From the NCBI RefSeq assembly GCF_014698045.1, contig NZ_JACJSE010000003.1:186001-250000 (forward strand): a DNA stretch of 64,000 bases, read 5' to 3'. Numbering within the stretch: position 1 is the first letter of the stretch; every line of letters begins with the position of its first letter. The translations under genes and the position numbers were made by a program. The notes under the pieces are model-generated. The model worked only from the letters and a program-made list of their open reading frames with translations, was not told the DNA's origin and searched no databases. Below are positions 6,718 through 15,848 of the stretch, one piece after another. The stretch is from Aulosira sp. FACHB-615 (GTDB lineage: Bacteria > Cyanobacteriota > Cyanobacteriia > Cyanobacteriales > Nostocaceae).

Positions 6718-8727
6718 ATGAAACACAAAAAAAATCGTTCTTTTGCTCATTTGAGCCAAGTTATCGTTGCTGCTACTTCAGTGGCAATGTTTTCGCCCAT
6801 CTTTTCAGCTTCTGCAACTCCTCGGTTCTCTACCACCATCGCGCAAACACCTGTTAACTCTACAACGCAACAACTGTTAGCAGATGAGTTAGGTAGTAAA
6901 GAGTCAGATTTACCAGAATCCGTCAAAGATGCTGTTTTAGAAGATATTTCCAGTCGCACAGGTTCACAAGCTTCAACTTTACGTGTAATTAAAGCCCAAC
7001 AGCAAACTTGGTCTAATGGCTGTTTGGGTTTAAAAGCCGAAGATAACTGTTCTCAAGCAGTAGTCCCTGGTTGGCATGTAGTAGTTGCCAACGCCAAGCA
7101 AGTTTGGGTATATCGTACTGATGAGTCGGGAAGTGTTGCCAAACTTGATGAAGAGTCTACCCAGAGTTTGACAACTTTAATTGAGCGTCGAGAAACTAGC
7201 ACTCGTCAAATTAGTCGTACTAGGATTCAACGAAATGTCATAGCTCAACGCAATACCCAAGTGAGTGCGGCGAGTACAGCAGTTAAAGCCAAAAAGACGG
7301 GTTTTAATTTGGCTATTTTGCAACCATCTGGGGAATTTTCGGAAATCATTGCCCGTGTTTCCTTGAAATCTAAACGCCACAACAATTTCTTAAAAGAAAG
7401 ATTTCTCGGTGACTACAAATATAAACTCAAGCACAGAGCAAAATTTGTTAAAGGTATTAAAGCAGGCGATCGCATAGTTGTTCGATTATACGATACTCAA
7501 AACCGCTTTATTGGCTACAGCGAATTTGAATGTTTATCAGCATTCAGCACTGTGAACTTAATTTTGGCGGCTAATCCCAGCGAATATCAAGTTGTTCGCA
7601 CTGTCTACGGAGTTGATGCCGATGAAGACGGCACAATTGATTCTGATAGCACCACTTACGACTACTTTACCCAAGTTAGCGACCAACGTGTAACTTTTCT
7701 CAGCAGTTCCCAAACTGTGAAAGTCAACCAGTTTGAAGCAGAAAATGTCTCCTCAGTTGCAGCAAATAGCATTTATCCGACATCCTTGAGTAGTGGTAAA
7801 TTTGCCTTAATACGCCAAACAATCAGCACTTTCAGTTACAGCTTGGCAGAAGCTTTAAAAGCTGAACCCGGCCGTTTAGTAGAACTTAACGAAGTTAGTG
7901 ATGATGATAGTTCTACTTATGACATCGGTCAAATGATGATGAGTTACCGGGAAATTGGTGTAGCTCAAGGTATCCAGTTTAAGTTTAGCGATGTTTCGAG
8001 TAACTATTGGGCTAGTGATTTTATTGCCGAGTTAGCAGCTTTGCAAGTTATTCAAGGTTTTCCTGATGGAACTTTCCGCCCCGATGAACAGGTAACTCGC
8101 GCCCAATTTGCCGCGATGATTAGCCAAGCCTTTCAAAAAGCTAACATTCGTGAGACTGTGAGCATTAGAGATGTATCGGCCAATTATTGGGCTTACACTG
8201 CTATCCGTAAGGCTTATTCTACAGGCTTTCTCGAAATTTCGGGGAATAAATTTAACCCTACACAAGCCTTATCTCGTTTGGAAGTACTGCTATCGTTAGC
8301 TAGAGGCTTAAACTACACCTTTAGTGGTTCCACAGAATCAATTTTGGCGGCTTACTCCGACGCTGCAACTATTCGCAGTGATGTGCGAAATGCGATCGCT
8401 GCTCTCACAGAACGCGGTATTGTTATTAATTATCCCAATGTTCAAACTTTGAATGCTGACAAGGTAGCCACAAGAGCCGAAGTTGCAGCCTTGATATATA
8501 AAGCGTTAGTCAGCACTGGTGAAGCTGTCGAGATTAACTCTCAGTACGCTGTAGAACAAACACAGCAGCAAGCCGAACTGGAAGAAAGTAATACAACCGC
8601 AACCAGAAAACGCCGCCGTCATTGTAACCAAGGAATTGGTAACGGTTCTGAAGGCTGCGATCCTGGTAACTCTCATCCCCACGGTGGTAGCAACGACGAA
8701 GGTGGGAGAACTCCTGGTAGAAGATAA
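6718..8727 (+). CDS. Secreted S-layer homology (SLH) domain protein
   Basis: A 669-residue envelope protein. ATG 6718 is chosen over an upstream in-frame TTG because it begins a clear Sec signal peptide (MKHKKNRSF, hydrophobic core, cleavage near SASA). An N-terminal globular region contains WSNGCLGL and GWHVVVAN. Three SLH modules follow at about 422-465 (FSDVSSNYWASDFI), 482-525 (IRDVSANYWAYTAI) and 545-595. SLH modules usually bind cell-wall polymer. The C-terminus carries CNQGIGNGSEGCDPGNS with flanking basic, His and Gly residues, a recurrent motif of unknown purpose. A strong terminator follows. Confidence 0.88.
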   Translation: MKHKKNRSFAHLSQVIVAATSVAMFSPIFSASATPRFSTTIAQTPVNSTTQQLLADELGSKESDLPESVKDAVLEDISSRTGSQASTLRVIKAQQQTWSNGCLGLKAEDNCSQAVVPGWHVVVANAKQVWVYRTDESGSVAKLDEESTQSLTTLIERRETSTRQISRTRIQRNVIAQRNTQVSAASTAVKAKKTGFNLAILQPSGEFSEIIARVSLKSKRHNNFLKERFLGDYKYKLKHRAKFVKGIKAGDRIVVRLYDTQNRFIGYSEFECLSAFSTVNLILAANPSEYQVVRTVYGVDADEDGTIDSDSTTYDYFTQVSDQRVTFLSSSQTVKVNQFEAENVSSVAANSIYPTSLSSGKFALIRQTISTFSYSLAEALKAEPGRLVELNEVSDDDSSTYDIGQMMMSYREIGVAQGIQFKFSDVSSNYWASDFIAELAALQVIQGFPDGTFRPDEQVTRAQFAAMISQAFQKANIRETVSIRDVSANYWAYTAIRKAYSTGFLEISGNKFNPTQALSRLEVLLSLARGLNYTFSGSTESILAAYSDAATIRSDVRNAIAALTERGIVINYPNVQTLNADKVATRAEVAALIYKALVSTGEAVEINSQYAVEQTQQQAELEESNTTATRKRRRHCNQGIGNGSEGCDPGNSHPHGGSNDEGGRTPGRR

Positions 8728-8790
8728 TATTCAAGTTTTGTAGAAACGCTATTCATCGTTTCTACCAATGCACAGTAGGATACAACTCAA

Positions 8791-8841
8791 AGGTAAAAGA
8801 TGAAAATCATTTTTGATTGTCTATCTTTTACCTTCTTTTTT
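8791..8841 (+). terminator. Rho-independent terminator after the SLH gene
   Basis: AGGTAAAAGAT (8791-8801) pairs perfectly with ATCTTTTACCT (8823-8833) and is followed by a T-rich tail (TCTTTTTTAT). A second perfect 9-bp hairpin, GTAGAAACG/CGTTTCTAC, lies at 8740-8765 just after the stop codon. Confidence 0.75.
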
Positions 8842-8877
8842 ATCTCTATGACTCAATACGGTTCAGTTAAGAGAATA

Positions 8878-8911
8878 GTAGGTTGGGTGTAGCGATCGCG
8901 TAGCCCAACAA
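8878..8911. repeat. GTAGGTTGGGT...CCCAAC dispersed hairpin repeat
   Basis: GTAGGTTGGG and GCCCAAC flank a central GCGATCGC. Same family as 5253-5280, 15711-15745 and 18096-18125. Confidence 0.5.
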
Positions 8912-8963
8912 AGTCTGCGGTTTTTATGATAAGTCTTTTATCGGACATGATATTACATATACT

Positions 8964-9084
8964 CTAGTACAGGTCGGCGGAAATAAACAGACCACACTTC
9001 GGCTACGCTCAGTGACCATAAGGAATTGCTAAAAGGCTTGTGTTATCGTTATTATTTCTTTTTCCTTTTGCCTTGTTGTACTAG
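8964..9084. mobile_element. MITE-like element with CTAGTACA ends, copy 1
   Basis: Bounded by CTAGTACA and its complement TGTACTAG. The inside shares GGAATTGCTAAAAGGCTTGT and CTTTTTCCTTTTGCCTTGTT with a shorter copy at 20442-20538. This copy has about 22 extra bases (CTTCGGCTACGCTCAG) near the left end, resembling another small repeat seen near 47.6 kb, so it looks like a nested insertion. It has no coding capacity and fills the gap before the channel gene. Confidence 0.65.
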
Positions 9085-9093
9085 CCCCTAGAT

Positions 9094-10110
9094 TCAATTA
9101 TTATTCTGAACATAAATCTCTCTAATGGGAAATGGAATTGAAATCCCTAATTCTTGATAACGTTTGTGTAATTTCTTGACAAACAAATGTTTACCCATGC
9201 GCTGATCAAAGTATTCACTGACTCGCATATACAAAGTAAAATCGATACTAAAATCGTTGAATGTATGAAATCTAATATAAGGTTCATTGGCAATTAATTC
9301 TGGGGCAATTTCTCGCATGACATCTTTAGCGACTTCGACAGTCACTTGTTCCACTTGTTCTAAATCGCTGTCATAACTAACTCCCACATTCATTGTTAAA
9401 GTAATTTCCTTGGCGGGAAGATGGTAATTGGTGAAAATTGCTGAGGCTAATTTTGAGTTAGGGACAATCACCACATTATTGGAAAGCTCTCTAATTGTAG
9501 TATTGCGCCAAGTAATATCTGTAACGTAACCTTCATGTCCAGCATCAAGTTTGACATAATCACCAGTTCTTACCTGTTTAGAAATAATTAAGTAAAAACC
9601 AGAAAATAAATTTGCTAAAGTATCTTGCAGTGCCAAACCAACTGCTATACCACCAATTCCTAAAGTCGTGACTAGCGGTGTAACTGCTACTCCCAATGTT
9701 TGTAAGATAATTAATATCCCTAAGATAAAAACTGCCGTTTTCGCCAAATTAGAAATTAGTGAGGCTGAAACTCCTTCTGCTTTCCGTGTCCAGGAATTGA
9801 CAAAACCAGCAGTCAGCCTTGCTAAAACTAAAGTAAGGGAACAAAGAAAAATAATTGTGATGATTTTTTGGCAGACAATTTTTAATTCTGGGCTGAGGTT
9901 GGGAGAAGCAGCGACTAAGGCTGATGAAAAACCAGCTAATAGAAACCAAATAAAAGTGACCCGATGTAAAGCATGAAAAATTATCCGACTGCCAGGAATA
10001 TGTTTTTGGATAATGATTTTTTTGAACTTATGAAATAAGAATTTCTCGCAAACTATACCAATTAACAAGCTAAATAAAATTAGGGCGGCCGGTAAAATCC
10101 ACTGGGTCAT
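9094..10110 (-). CDS. Small-conductance mechanosensitive channel (MscS family)
   Basis: A 338-residue membrane protein that should release solutes when turgor rises. About four hydrophobic segments precede the pore helix, which carries the typical glycine/alanine spacing (TTLGIGGIAVGLALQDTLAN). The MscS beta domain follows (YVKLDAGHEGYVTDITWRNT, then VVIVPNSKLASA), then the alpha/beta C-terminal domain. It is longer at the N-terminus than E. coli MscS. Start ATG 10110. Monocistronic, divergent from the deacetylase gene. Confidence 0.9.
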   Translation of the reverse strand: MTQWILPAALILFSLLIGIVCEKFLFHKFKKIIIQKHIPGSRIIFHALHRVTFIWFLLAGFSSALVAASPNLSPELKIVCQKIITIIFLCSLTLVLARLTAGFVNSWTRKAEGVSASLISNLAKTAVFILGILIILQTLGVAVTPLVTTLGIGGIAVGLALQDTLANLFSGFYLIISKQVRTGDYVKLDAGHEGYVTDITWRNTTIRELSNNVVIVPNSKLASAIFTNYHLPAKEITLTMNVGVSYDSDLEQVEQVTVEVAKDVMREIAPELIANEPYIRFHTFNDFSIDFTLYMRVSEYFDQRMGKHLFVKKLHKRYQELGISIPFPIREIYVQNNN

Positions 10111-10252
10111 AATTAATGTGATTTCTCAAATTTAACGACAAAAATTAAAGCAATATTATAAAACAATTATTGCTAAAACTCATCTTGCAAAGACAGAATT
10201 ATTTTAATCTTCAGGTATATTTAGTATCAGAATATGGTAAAAAATACATAAT

Positions 10253-11170
10253 ATGGACTTGCCAATAATTTATCATTCAGACTATGTTGCACCTTTACCA
10301 GAAGGACATCGTTTCCCGATGGCTAAGTTTAGGAAATTGTATGAATTACTACTAAATGATGGTGTGGCGCAAATAGAACAGTTTCACACTCCGCAGCGTC
10401 CATCGCCAGCGTTGATTGAGTTGGTGCATACACCAAGTTATGTGCAAGCATATTGTGATGGAACCCTAGATTATAAAGCCCAACGCCGCATCGGGTTGCC
10501 TTGGAGTCCAGCTTTAGTCAATCGTACCTGTGTGGCGGTTGGTGGTACGATACTCACGGCTCAGATGGCGTTAAGTCAGGGTTTAGCTTGCAATACGGCT
10601 GGGGGAACTCATCACGCCTTCCCCAATTATGGATCTGGTTTTTGTATTTTCAACGATTTAGCGATCGCATCTCGCGTTTTACAAAAACTCGGACTGGTGC
10701 AGAAAATTCTGATAGTCGATTTGGATGTACATCAAGGCGACGGTACGGCTTTTATATTTGAGGATGATGCCAGTGTATTTACTTTTTCAATGCACTGTGA
10801 AATTAATTTTCCCGGTACAAAACAAAAAAGTGATTTAGATGTGCCTCTTCCTATAGGACTGGAAGATGACGCTTATTTGCAAACCTTGGCTGAATATTTG
10901 CCAGATTTGTTATCAGAGATTCGTCCTGATTTAGTATTTTACGATGCGGGGGTGGATACTCATATAGGCGATCGCTTGGGCAAATTAGCTTTAACTGACA
11001 CAGGACTATTTCGCCGAGAAATGCAAGTTTTACATACCTGTGTCAGCGCAGGTTATCCCGTCGCCTGTGTAATTGGGGGTGGATACGCCGATGATATGCA
11101 ATCTCTAGTGTGGCGACATTCTCTCATCCATCGCGCGGCGAGTGAGGTTTATCGTCAGTATGGGCTTTAG
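10253..11170 (+). CDS. Histone deacetylase-superfamily amidohydrolase
   Basis: A 305-residue zinc deacetylase-fold protein. The signature active-site segments are present: AGGTHHAFPNYGSGFC (about 116-131), DLDVHQGDGTA (about 157-167, metal ligands Asp and His) and YDAGVDTHIGDRLG with the third metal-binding Asp. Bacterial members act on acetylated small molecules, polyamines or protein lysines; the true substrate here is unknown. Where many family members have a catalytic Tyr in a GGY motif, this protein has IGGGYADD. ATG 10253 has only a weak ribosome site. A long tandem-repeat array starts inside its stop codon region. Confidence 0.88.
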   Translation: MDLPIIYHSDYVAPLPEGHRFPMAKFRKLYELLLNDGVAQIEQFHTPQRPSPALIELVHTPSYVQAYCDGTLDYKAQRRIGLPWSPALVNRTCVAVGGTILTAQMALSQGLACNTAGGTHHAFPNYGSGFCIFNDLAIASRVLQKLGLVQKILIVDLDVHQGDGTAFIFEDDASVFTFSMHCEINFPGTKQKSDLDVPLPIGLEDDAYLQTLAEYLPDLLSEIRPDLVFYDAGVDTHIGDRLGKLALTDTGLFRREMQVLHTCVSAGYPVACVIGGGYADDMQSLVWRHSLIHRAASEVYRQYGL

Positions 11171-11264
11171 AGGTGACAGGTTAGAGGTGACAGGTTAGAG
11201 GTGACAGGTTAGAGGTGACAGGTTAGAGGTGACAGGTTAGAGGTGACAGGTTAGAGGTGACAGG
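11167..11264. repeat. 14-bp tandem repeat array (TTAGAGGTGACAGG)
   Basis: Seven consecutive near-perfect copies of TTAGAGGTGACAGG start at the last codon of the deacetylase gene, followed by a partial unit. The array leads straight into GGGAGACAAG decamers. Confidence 0.9.
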
Positions 11265-11276
11265 TGACAGGTTAGA

Positions 11277-11357
11277 GGGAAGGGGGACAAGGGGGACAAG
11301 GGAGACAAGGGAGACAAGGGAGACAAGGGGGACAAGGGGGACAAGGGGGACAAGGGA
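11277..11357. repeat. Decamer tandem repeat (GGGGGACAAG/GGGAGACAAG)
   Basis: About eight tandem copies of a 10-mer alternating between GGGGGACAAG and GGGAGACAAG. Reading frames across it are repeat artefacts. Confidence 0.85.
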
Positions 11358-11394
11358 GCAATCTTTCTACCTTATCTACCCTCTCTACCTTGTC

Positions 11395-11505
11395 TACCCC
11401 ACTCCCAACTCCCAACTCCCCACTCCCCACTCCCCACTCCCCACTCCCCACTCCCAACTCCCAACTCCCCACTCCCAACTCCCAACTCCCCACTCCCAAC
11501 TCCGC
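11395..11505. repeat. Heptamer tandem repeat (ACTCCCC/ACTCCCA)
   Basis: About 15 consecutive heptamers of the ACTCCCC or ACTCCCA type. The tract ends some 50 bp before coaD. It is the same family as the tracts at 1344, 1652 and 62900. Confidence 0.85.
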
Positions 11506-11555
11506 ACAGTGGAATCCGATATAATCACCTCAATAACTGTGATACATCGAATATT

Positions 11556-12128
11556 GTGATTGCTATCTATCCCGGCAGTTTTGATCCCATTACTTTAGGA
11601 CACCTTGATATTATTCAACGTGGTAGTCGGCTGTTTGACAAGGTAATTGTCGCTGTATTGCGGAATCCTCATAAAGTACCGTTGTTTACTGTGCAGCAAC
11701 GATTAGAACAAATTCGGATAGCTACACAACACTTACCAAATGTTGAAGCAGATAGTTTTGATGGGTTGACTGTAAATTATGCCCAACAGCGCCAAGCACA
11801 AGTGTTGTTACGCGGTTTACGAGCAATTTCTGACTTTGAAGTAGAATTACAGATGGCGCACACGAATAAAACTCTCTCTACTCAAATTGAAACAGTTTTT
11901 CTCGCAACATCAAATGAGTATAGTTTTTTAAGTAGTAGTGTGATAAAAGAGATCGCAAGATTTGGTGGTTCTGTCGATCATCTTGTTCCCCCGCACATTG
12001 CTTTAGATATACACAAATGTTACAACCACAACTATCCAATAGCGAACCCAACCACAACGGCAGTTATCCCGCCCCTCCAGAGTATCCCAATGGAGTCGGC
12101 AACGGGGACAACTCCCGAACAGGAGTAG
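11556..12128 (+). CDS. coaD: Phosphopantetheine adenylyltransferase (CoaD)
   Basis: CoaD makes dephospho-CoA from 4'-phosphopantetheine and ATP, the penultimate CoA step. Nucleotidyltransferase motifs are clear: YPGSFDPITLGHLDII near the N-terminus (TxGH-type signature) and EYSFLSSSVIKEIARFGGSV near the C-terminal core. Translation starts at GTG 11556 because the conserved MIAIYPGSFDP begins there. The product is 190 residues against about 160 for the family: a Pro/Thr-rich tail after IALDIHKCY is additional. That tail is encoded in DNA that also holds the start of the next gene in another frame (112-bp overlap). Confidence 0.95.
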   Translation: MIAIYPGSFDPITLGHLDIIQRGSRLFDKVIVAVLRNPHKVPLFTVQQRLEQIRIATQHLPNVEADSFDGLTVNYAQQRQAQVLLRGLRAISDFEVELQMAHTNKTLSTQIETVFLATSNEYSFLSSSVIKEIARFGGSVDHLVPPHIALDIHKCYNHNYPIANPTTTAVIPPLQSIPMESATGTTPEQE

Positions 12129-12700
12129 ATATTCAGCAAGAACTCAACCGTTTAGAAGATTTGATTTTGTCGAGTTGGCGAGTTCCCCTAACGGGGCGCA
12201 CATTAATAGACGAAGACAAACTTTTTGAACAGCTTGATTTTATTCGCGTTTCTTTACCTTCGGTGTTCCAAGAAGCAACGGAAATTTTGCAACACAAGCA
12301 AGATGTCATGTTAGAAGCCGAAGAATATGGACAGCAAATTGTCGAAGCTGCCCAAGCCAAAAGAGCGCAAATTTTGGCAGAAAGTGATATTCTCAGGCAG
12401 GCGGAACACGAAGCAGAACAGCTACGGCGCAAAACCCAGCAAGAATGCGAGGCGATGATGCAAGAAACCCTTGCGGAAATTGAACGCAGGCGGCAAGTTT
12501 GTATGGAAGAATTAGAACAAATGCGTCAAACTGCGATCGCACAAGCCCAAGAAATTGAAGATGGTGCTGATCAATATGCCGATACTGTCCTCGAAAATAT
12601 CGAGCAAGACCTCAAAGATATGTTAAGAATTATCACCAATGGCAGACAACAATTACGCCAAGAAAATCAATCTCAGAATTATTCTTCAAAAAAGAAATGA
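12017..12700 (+). CDS. DivIVA/Cdv3-like coiled-coil cell-division protein
   Basis: A 227-residue soluble protein dominated by a long coiled coil (about 85-200) rich in Gln, Glu and Ala, including EAEEYGQQIVEAAQAKRAQ and EAEQLRRKTQQECEAMM, much like the DivIVA-type Cdv3 proteins that position division or cell-wall enzymes in cyanobacteria. The first 40 residues (Asn/Pro/Gly-rich) lie inside coaD in a different frame; a conserved-looking domain starts at LNRLEDLILSSWRVPLTGRT. Start ATG 12017 is uncertain. The overlap implies co-transcription with coaD. Family assignment rests on composition and layout. Confidence 0.6.
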   Translation: MLQPQLSNSEPNHNGSYPAPPEYPNGVGNGDNSRTGVDIQQELNRLEDLILSSWRVPLTGRTLIDEDKLFEQLDFIRVSLPSVFQEATEILQHKQDVMLEAEEYGQQIVEAAQAKRAQILAESDILRQAEHEAEQLRRKTQQECEAMMQETLAEIERRRQVCMEELEQMRQTAIAQAQEIEDGADQYADTVLENIEQDLKDMLRIITNGRQQLRQENQSQNYSSKKK

Positions 12701-12800
12701 GGTTAGAGGTTAGAGGTTAGAGGTTAGAGGTTAGAGGTTAGAGACTAGAGGTTAGTATATTTTCTTGACTCAGCACTCAGCACTCAGCACTCAGCACTTA
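12699..12800. repeat. Heptamer tandem repeats (GAGGTTA and CAGCACT)
   Basis: About seven copies of GAGGTTA (12699-12753) and, after a short spacer, four copies of CAGCACT (about 12771-12800). The tract directly follows the coiled-coil gene's stop codon. Confidence 0.85.
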
Positions 12801-12871
12801 ATATTGTAAGATTTTCCTAAACCTATCTTGCTTATAGGTCGAAAATCGCAGGTTATTTCCAGTGCATTGCC

Positions 12872-14710
12872 ATGCCTTACTATCAGGATCAGTTAAGCAT
12901 TTCCACAGTTGATGAGGCTTTACAACAATTATCTGTTGATCAACTAAAAAAGCTGGCAGCGTTACTAAATACTAATAGCAAACCCACACGCAAAGCGGAA
13001 ATCATTACAGTGATTCACCGTTATCTTGTGGGGGAAAATCTGCAACAATTGTGGCGAGAACTAGATCATCTGCAACAAAAGGCAGTAGCGGAAACAATTT
13101 ACAACACAGATGGTTTGTTTAACGCTACAAGTTTCTATGCTAAATATCTGGAAGAACCCAATTGGGGAACTTCTGACGCATTCGGTTACAAGCGTCAACC
13201 ATCGTTGTTGTGTTTATTTATCTACGGACAGATTATTCCTCAAGATTTACAAACACGCTTGAAAGCATTTGTTTTGCCACCAGCAGAATTTTCGATTACT
13301 AGTTTAGATAAATGTCCAGAGGTTTTTCGTTTGCAGTGGCGAGAATGGAACTGGAAAACCCGCGAACGAGAAACCCATGAAAAAGAAATTGTCGTCAAGC
13401 AGTGTGAAATGGAAACTGCTGCACAACAAGATTTACTCGCGGTACTGCGATTAATTAATGCCGGAAAACTCAGTGTTAGCGATAAAACCGGATATCCAAA
13501 TAATAGTGGTATGAGTGCGATCGCCTCTGTACTAACTGGTGGCGATTATTACAACGACGACCCATCTACACCATCATACGAAAAAATCGGTTTTATTAAG
13601 CCCTTCGCCTGGGCAATGTTAGTCCAAGCCGCAGGTTTAGCCGAACTTTCTAGCAAACGTCTAGTCTTAACCAAAACTGGACAAAAAGCCCTGACAAACC
13701 CACCCGCAACCACCATCCGCAATATCTGGAAAAAATGGCTAAAAAATAAAGTATTAGACGAATTACGCCGCATAGATGCTATTAAAGGGCAAACAGGCAA
13801 AGGTAAGCAAGGTTTAACAGCCACAGACAAACGCCGCGAAGCCATTACCAAAGCCTTAGCCGAGTGTCCTGTGGGGCGTTGGATGGGCGTTAATGAACTG
13901 TTTCGCTGCATTCTCGCCAAAGGCTACCATTTTGAAGTTACGCGCAATCCTGGGAATTTGTATATTAGTGACTCCCATTACGGTAGCTTAGGTAATGGTG
14001 GCGATGATTGGGAGATTTTGCAAGGCAGATATGCTTTATGTCTGTTATTTGAATATGTTGCCACTTTGGGAATGATTAATATCGGCTATGTTAACCCCGG
14101 CGGCGTTCGTCCTGATTATACCGACTTATGGGGAACCGATGACTTACCATTTCTCAGCCGTTACGATGGTTTGATGTGTATGCAGTTAACACCCTTGGGT
14201 GCATACTGCTTGGGTTTGCAAAACGACTATACACCGCCACCGTTAGAAGTACGGGCGGTATTTCGCGTATTACCAAATTTAGAAATAGCCGCGACTGGCG
14301 AACCACTCACCCCTGCTGATACTCTGGTACTGGATGTCTACGCCCAAAAAATTTCGGATGCGGTGTGGCGGTTAGAGACAGCTAAGTTATTGGGTGCGAT
14401 AGAAGAAGGACAAAGCATCACCCAATTACGAGAATTTCTGCAAGCCCGGAGTGGTCATGAAATACCAGAAACCGCCAATCAATTTTTAGCAGATATTGAA
14501 GCGCGAGGCAATAGTTTGCGCGATCGCGGTCAAGCTCGGTTGATAGAATGCACTGATGCTGCTTTAGCTGTATTAATCGCCAACGATTCCCGCACGAAAA
14601 AGCTGTGTTTCTTAGCTGGAGAAAAGCATTTAGTTGTGCCTAGCGAATCAGAAACTAAATTCCGTAATGCCGTGAAAAAGTTGGGTTATAGTATTGCGTT
14701 GAGTGGTTAA
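12872..14710 (+). CDS. Putative partner of XPB-type helicase, SAP-like N-terminus
   Basis: A 612-residue cytoplasmic protein of no firmly recognised family. Residues about 18-50 (VDQLKKLAALLNTNSKPTRK) look like a SAP-type helix-extension-helix DNA-binding motif. The rest is mixed alpha/beta with winged-helix-like stretches (PFAWAMLVQAAGLAEL, YLFEYVATLGMINIGY-like at 390-405). In actinobacteria an XPB helicase gene sits next to a large helicase-associated-domain protein; here the XPB-like gene follows 1.1 kb downstream on the same strand. I infer a similar partner. No ribosome site is obvious before ATG 12872. Confidence 0.55.
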   Translation: MPYYQDQLSISTVDEALQQLSVDQLKKLAALLNTNSKPTRKAEIITVIHRYLVGENLQQLWRELDHLQQKAVAETIYNTDGLFNATSFYAKYLEEPNWGTSDAFGYKRQPSLLCLFIYGQIIPQDLQTRLKAFVLPPAEFSITSLDKCPEVFRLQWREWNWKTRERETHEKEIVVKQCEMETAAQQDLLAVLRLINAGKLSVSDKTGYPNNSGMSAIASVLTGGDYYNDDPSTPSYEKIGFIKPFAWAMLVQAAGLAELSSKRLVLTKTGQKALTNPPATTIRNIWKKWLKNKVLDELRRIDAIKGQTGKGKQGLTATDKRREAITKALAECPVGRWMGVNELFRCILAKGYHFEVTRNPGNLYISDSHYGSLGNGGDDWEILQGRYALCLLFEYVATLGMINIGYVNPGGVRPDYTDLWGTDDLPFLSRYDGLMCMQLTPLGAYCLGLQNDYTPPPLEVRAVFRVLPNLEIAATGEPLTPADTLVLDVYAQKISDAVWRLETAKLLGAIEEGQSITQLREFLQARSGHEIPETANQFLADIEARGNSLRDRGQARLIECTDAALAVLIANDSRTKKLCFLAGEKHLVVPSESETKFRNAVKKLGYSIALSG

Positions 14711-14718
14711 AATTCCTC

Positions 14719-15051
14719 ATGAATGACTTAATTTTAATGCAAGTAAATTTTGGTTTCAATGTAGCCAGTTTGATTGGTTTTGTGCAGATTATTTTTGCTG
14801 TAGCTTACATACTGGCTATGATAATTCTGCTGATTCAACGCGCTAGAAGATTAGAAACTTTCTCTTTAATTCTTTATGTTTTTCAAACTATAATTATCCC
14901 TATTTTTCTGCTAACTTCGGGGATGATTCTGATTTTTCAAGGCTGGCGATTAGACCCAATTTTACAATTTATGCAGTTTTTAGTAACTGTATTGATTATT
15001 TATTTATGTATTAAAGATATTGTGATTAATGGTGGTTATAGAAATCGGTAG
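14719..15051 (+). CDS. Ycf66-family membrane protein
   Basis: A 110-residue protein with three hydrophobic segments (about 18-40, 50-72 and 80-98). The stretch GMILIFQGWRLDPILQFMQF is the hallmark of Ycf66, a conserved cyanobacterial/plastid membrane protein without established function. Start could be ATG 14719 or ATG 14737 (MQVNFGFNVAS), which aligns better with the usual Ycf66 N-terminus. It follows the 612-residue gene by 8 bp, suggesting an operon. Confidence 0.8.
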   Translation: MNDLILMQVNFGFNVASLIGFVQIIFAVAYILAMIILLIQRARRLETFSLILYVFQTIIIPIFLLTSGMILIFQGWRLDPILQFMQFLVTVLIIYLCIKDIVINGGYRNR

Positions 15052-15071
15052 TTTAATGTGAGCGATCATTG

Positions 15072-15659
15072 TTAAACATCAGATTTAACTTCAAACTCTA
15101 CCTTGTTGTATAAATCTTGTAATTTAATTTCCAAGGGAACAGTAACTAAATTAATCAACTCATCTTCGGCATCATATTCTTGTAAAGACCATCGTTTATT
15201 AGCAGTTTTATAAAAATGTTCTACAAAAATTCTATCCTGCTCAACTAGTAAATATTCTTCAAAAGATGGTATGGTACGATATGCTTTAAATTTCCCTTCT
15301 TTATCATAACTTTCAGTAGATTTTGATAATACCTCAACAATTAATTTTGGATTCGTAATTGTATCTGTCCTATTTTCCAGAAATTCTATTTTACCTACAA
15401 CAATAGAAATATCGGGATATGTATAAATACGTTGTTTAGCTATCCACAAACGCATATCACTGTTAAATACTTCATAATCTTGTTGCCTAAAAGCAAAATT
15501 CAAAATAGCATAAAAATTACCAGAAATTCGATTATGATTTACAGTTCCACCAGCCATTGGAATAATTCTTCCGTCAATATACTCACTTTTAAAATCAGCT
15601 TTGTCTTCTAAGTTTAAATATTCTTGGATGGTAAAATATTGTGGTTCTAGTATTTGCAC
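15072..15659 (-). CDS. Uma2-family (DUF820) putative restriction endonuclease
   Basis: A compact 195-residue Uma2 protein. The typical order is present: FTIQEYLNLEDKADFKSEYI with DGRIIPMAGGT, then YTYPDISIVVGKIEF (Asp), PKLIVEVLSKSTESYDKEGK (Glu and Lys) and IPSFEEYLLVEQD. It lacks the C-terminal helical extension of the other Uma2 protein in this window (5786-6517). Convergent with Ycf66 (20-bp gap). Starts with ATG 15659. Confidence 0.9.
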   Translation of the reverse strand: MQILEPQYFTIQEYLNLEDKADFKSEYIDGRIIPMAGGTVNHNRISGNFYAILNFAFRQQDYEVFNSDMRLWIAKQRIYTYPDISIVVGKIEFLENRTDTITNPKLIVEVLSKSTESYDKEGKFKAYRTIPSFEEYLLVEQDRIFVEHFYKTANKRWSLQEYDAEDELINLVTVPLEIKLQDLYNKVEFEVKSDV

Positions 15660-15710
15660 AAGTTTACCTCACTTCTGCTTTTTAAACATATTTTGTATCT
15701 TTTAGGTATT

Positions 15711-15745
15711 GTAGGTTGAGTGCAGCGCCAGCGAAACCCAACAAC
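15711..15745. repeat. GTAGGTTG...ACCCAAC dispersed hairpin repeat
   Basis: GTAGGTTGAGT at the left and AACCCAACAAC at the right around a GC-rich centre; same family as 8878-8911. Confidence 0.5.
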
Positions 15746-15848
15746 TATGATGATTTTACCTTTTCATTACTTTAATATTTTAGGCTATCTATACTATTAC
15801 TCGACAGAATTACTAAATTATATTTCGTAGGATTTAGCTGACAAAATT

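Noticed and set aside
11257..11559. Open frames on both strands rich in Thr/Arg/Gly or Pro/Cys
   Set aside because: They are translations of the decamer and heptamer tandem arrays.
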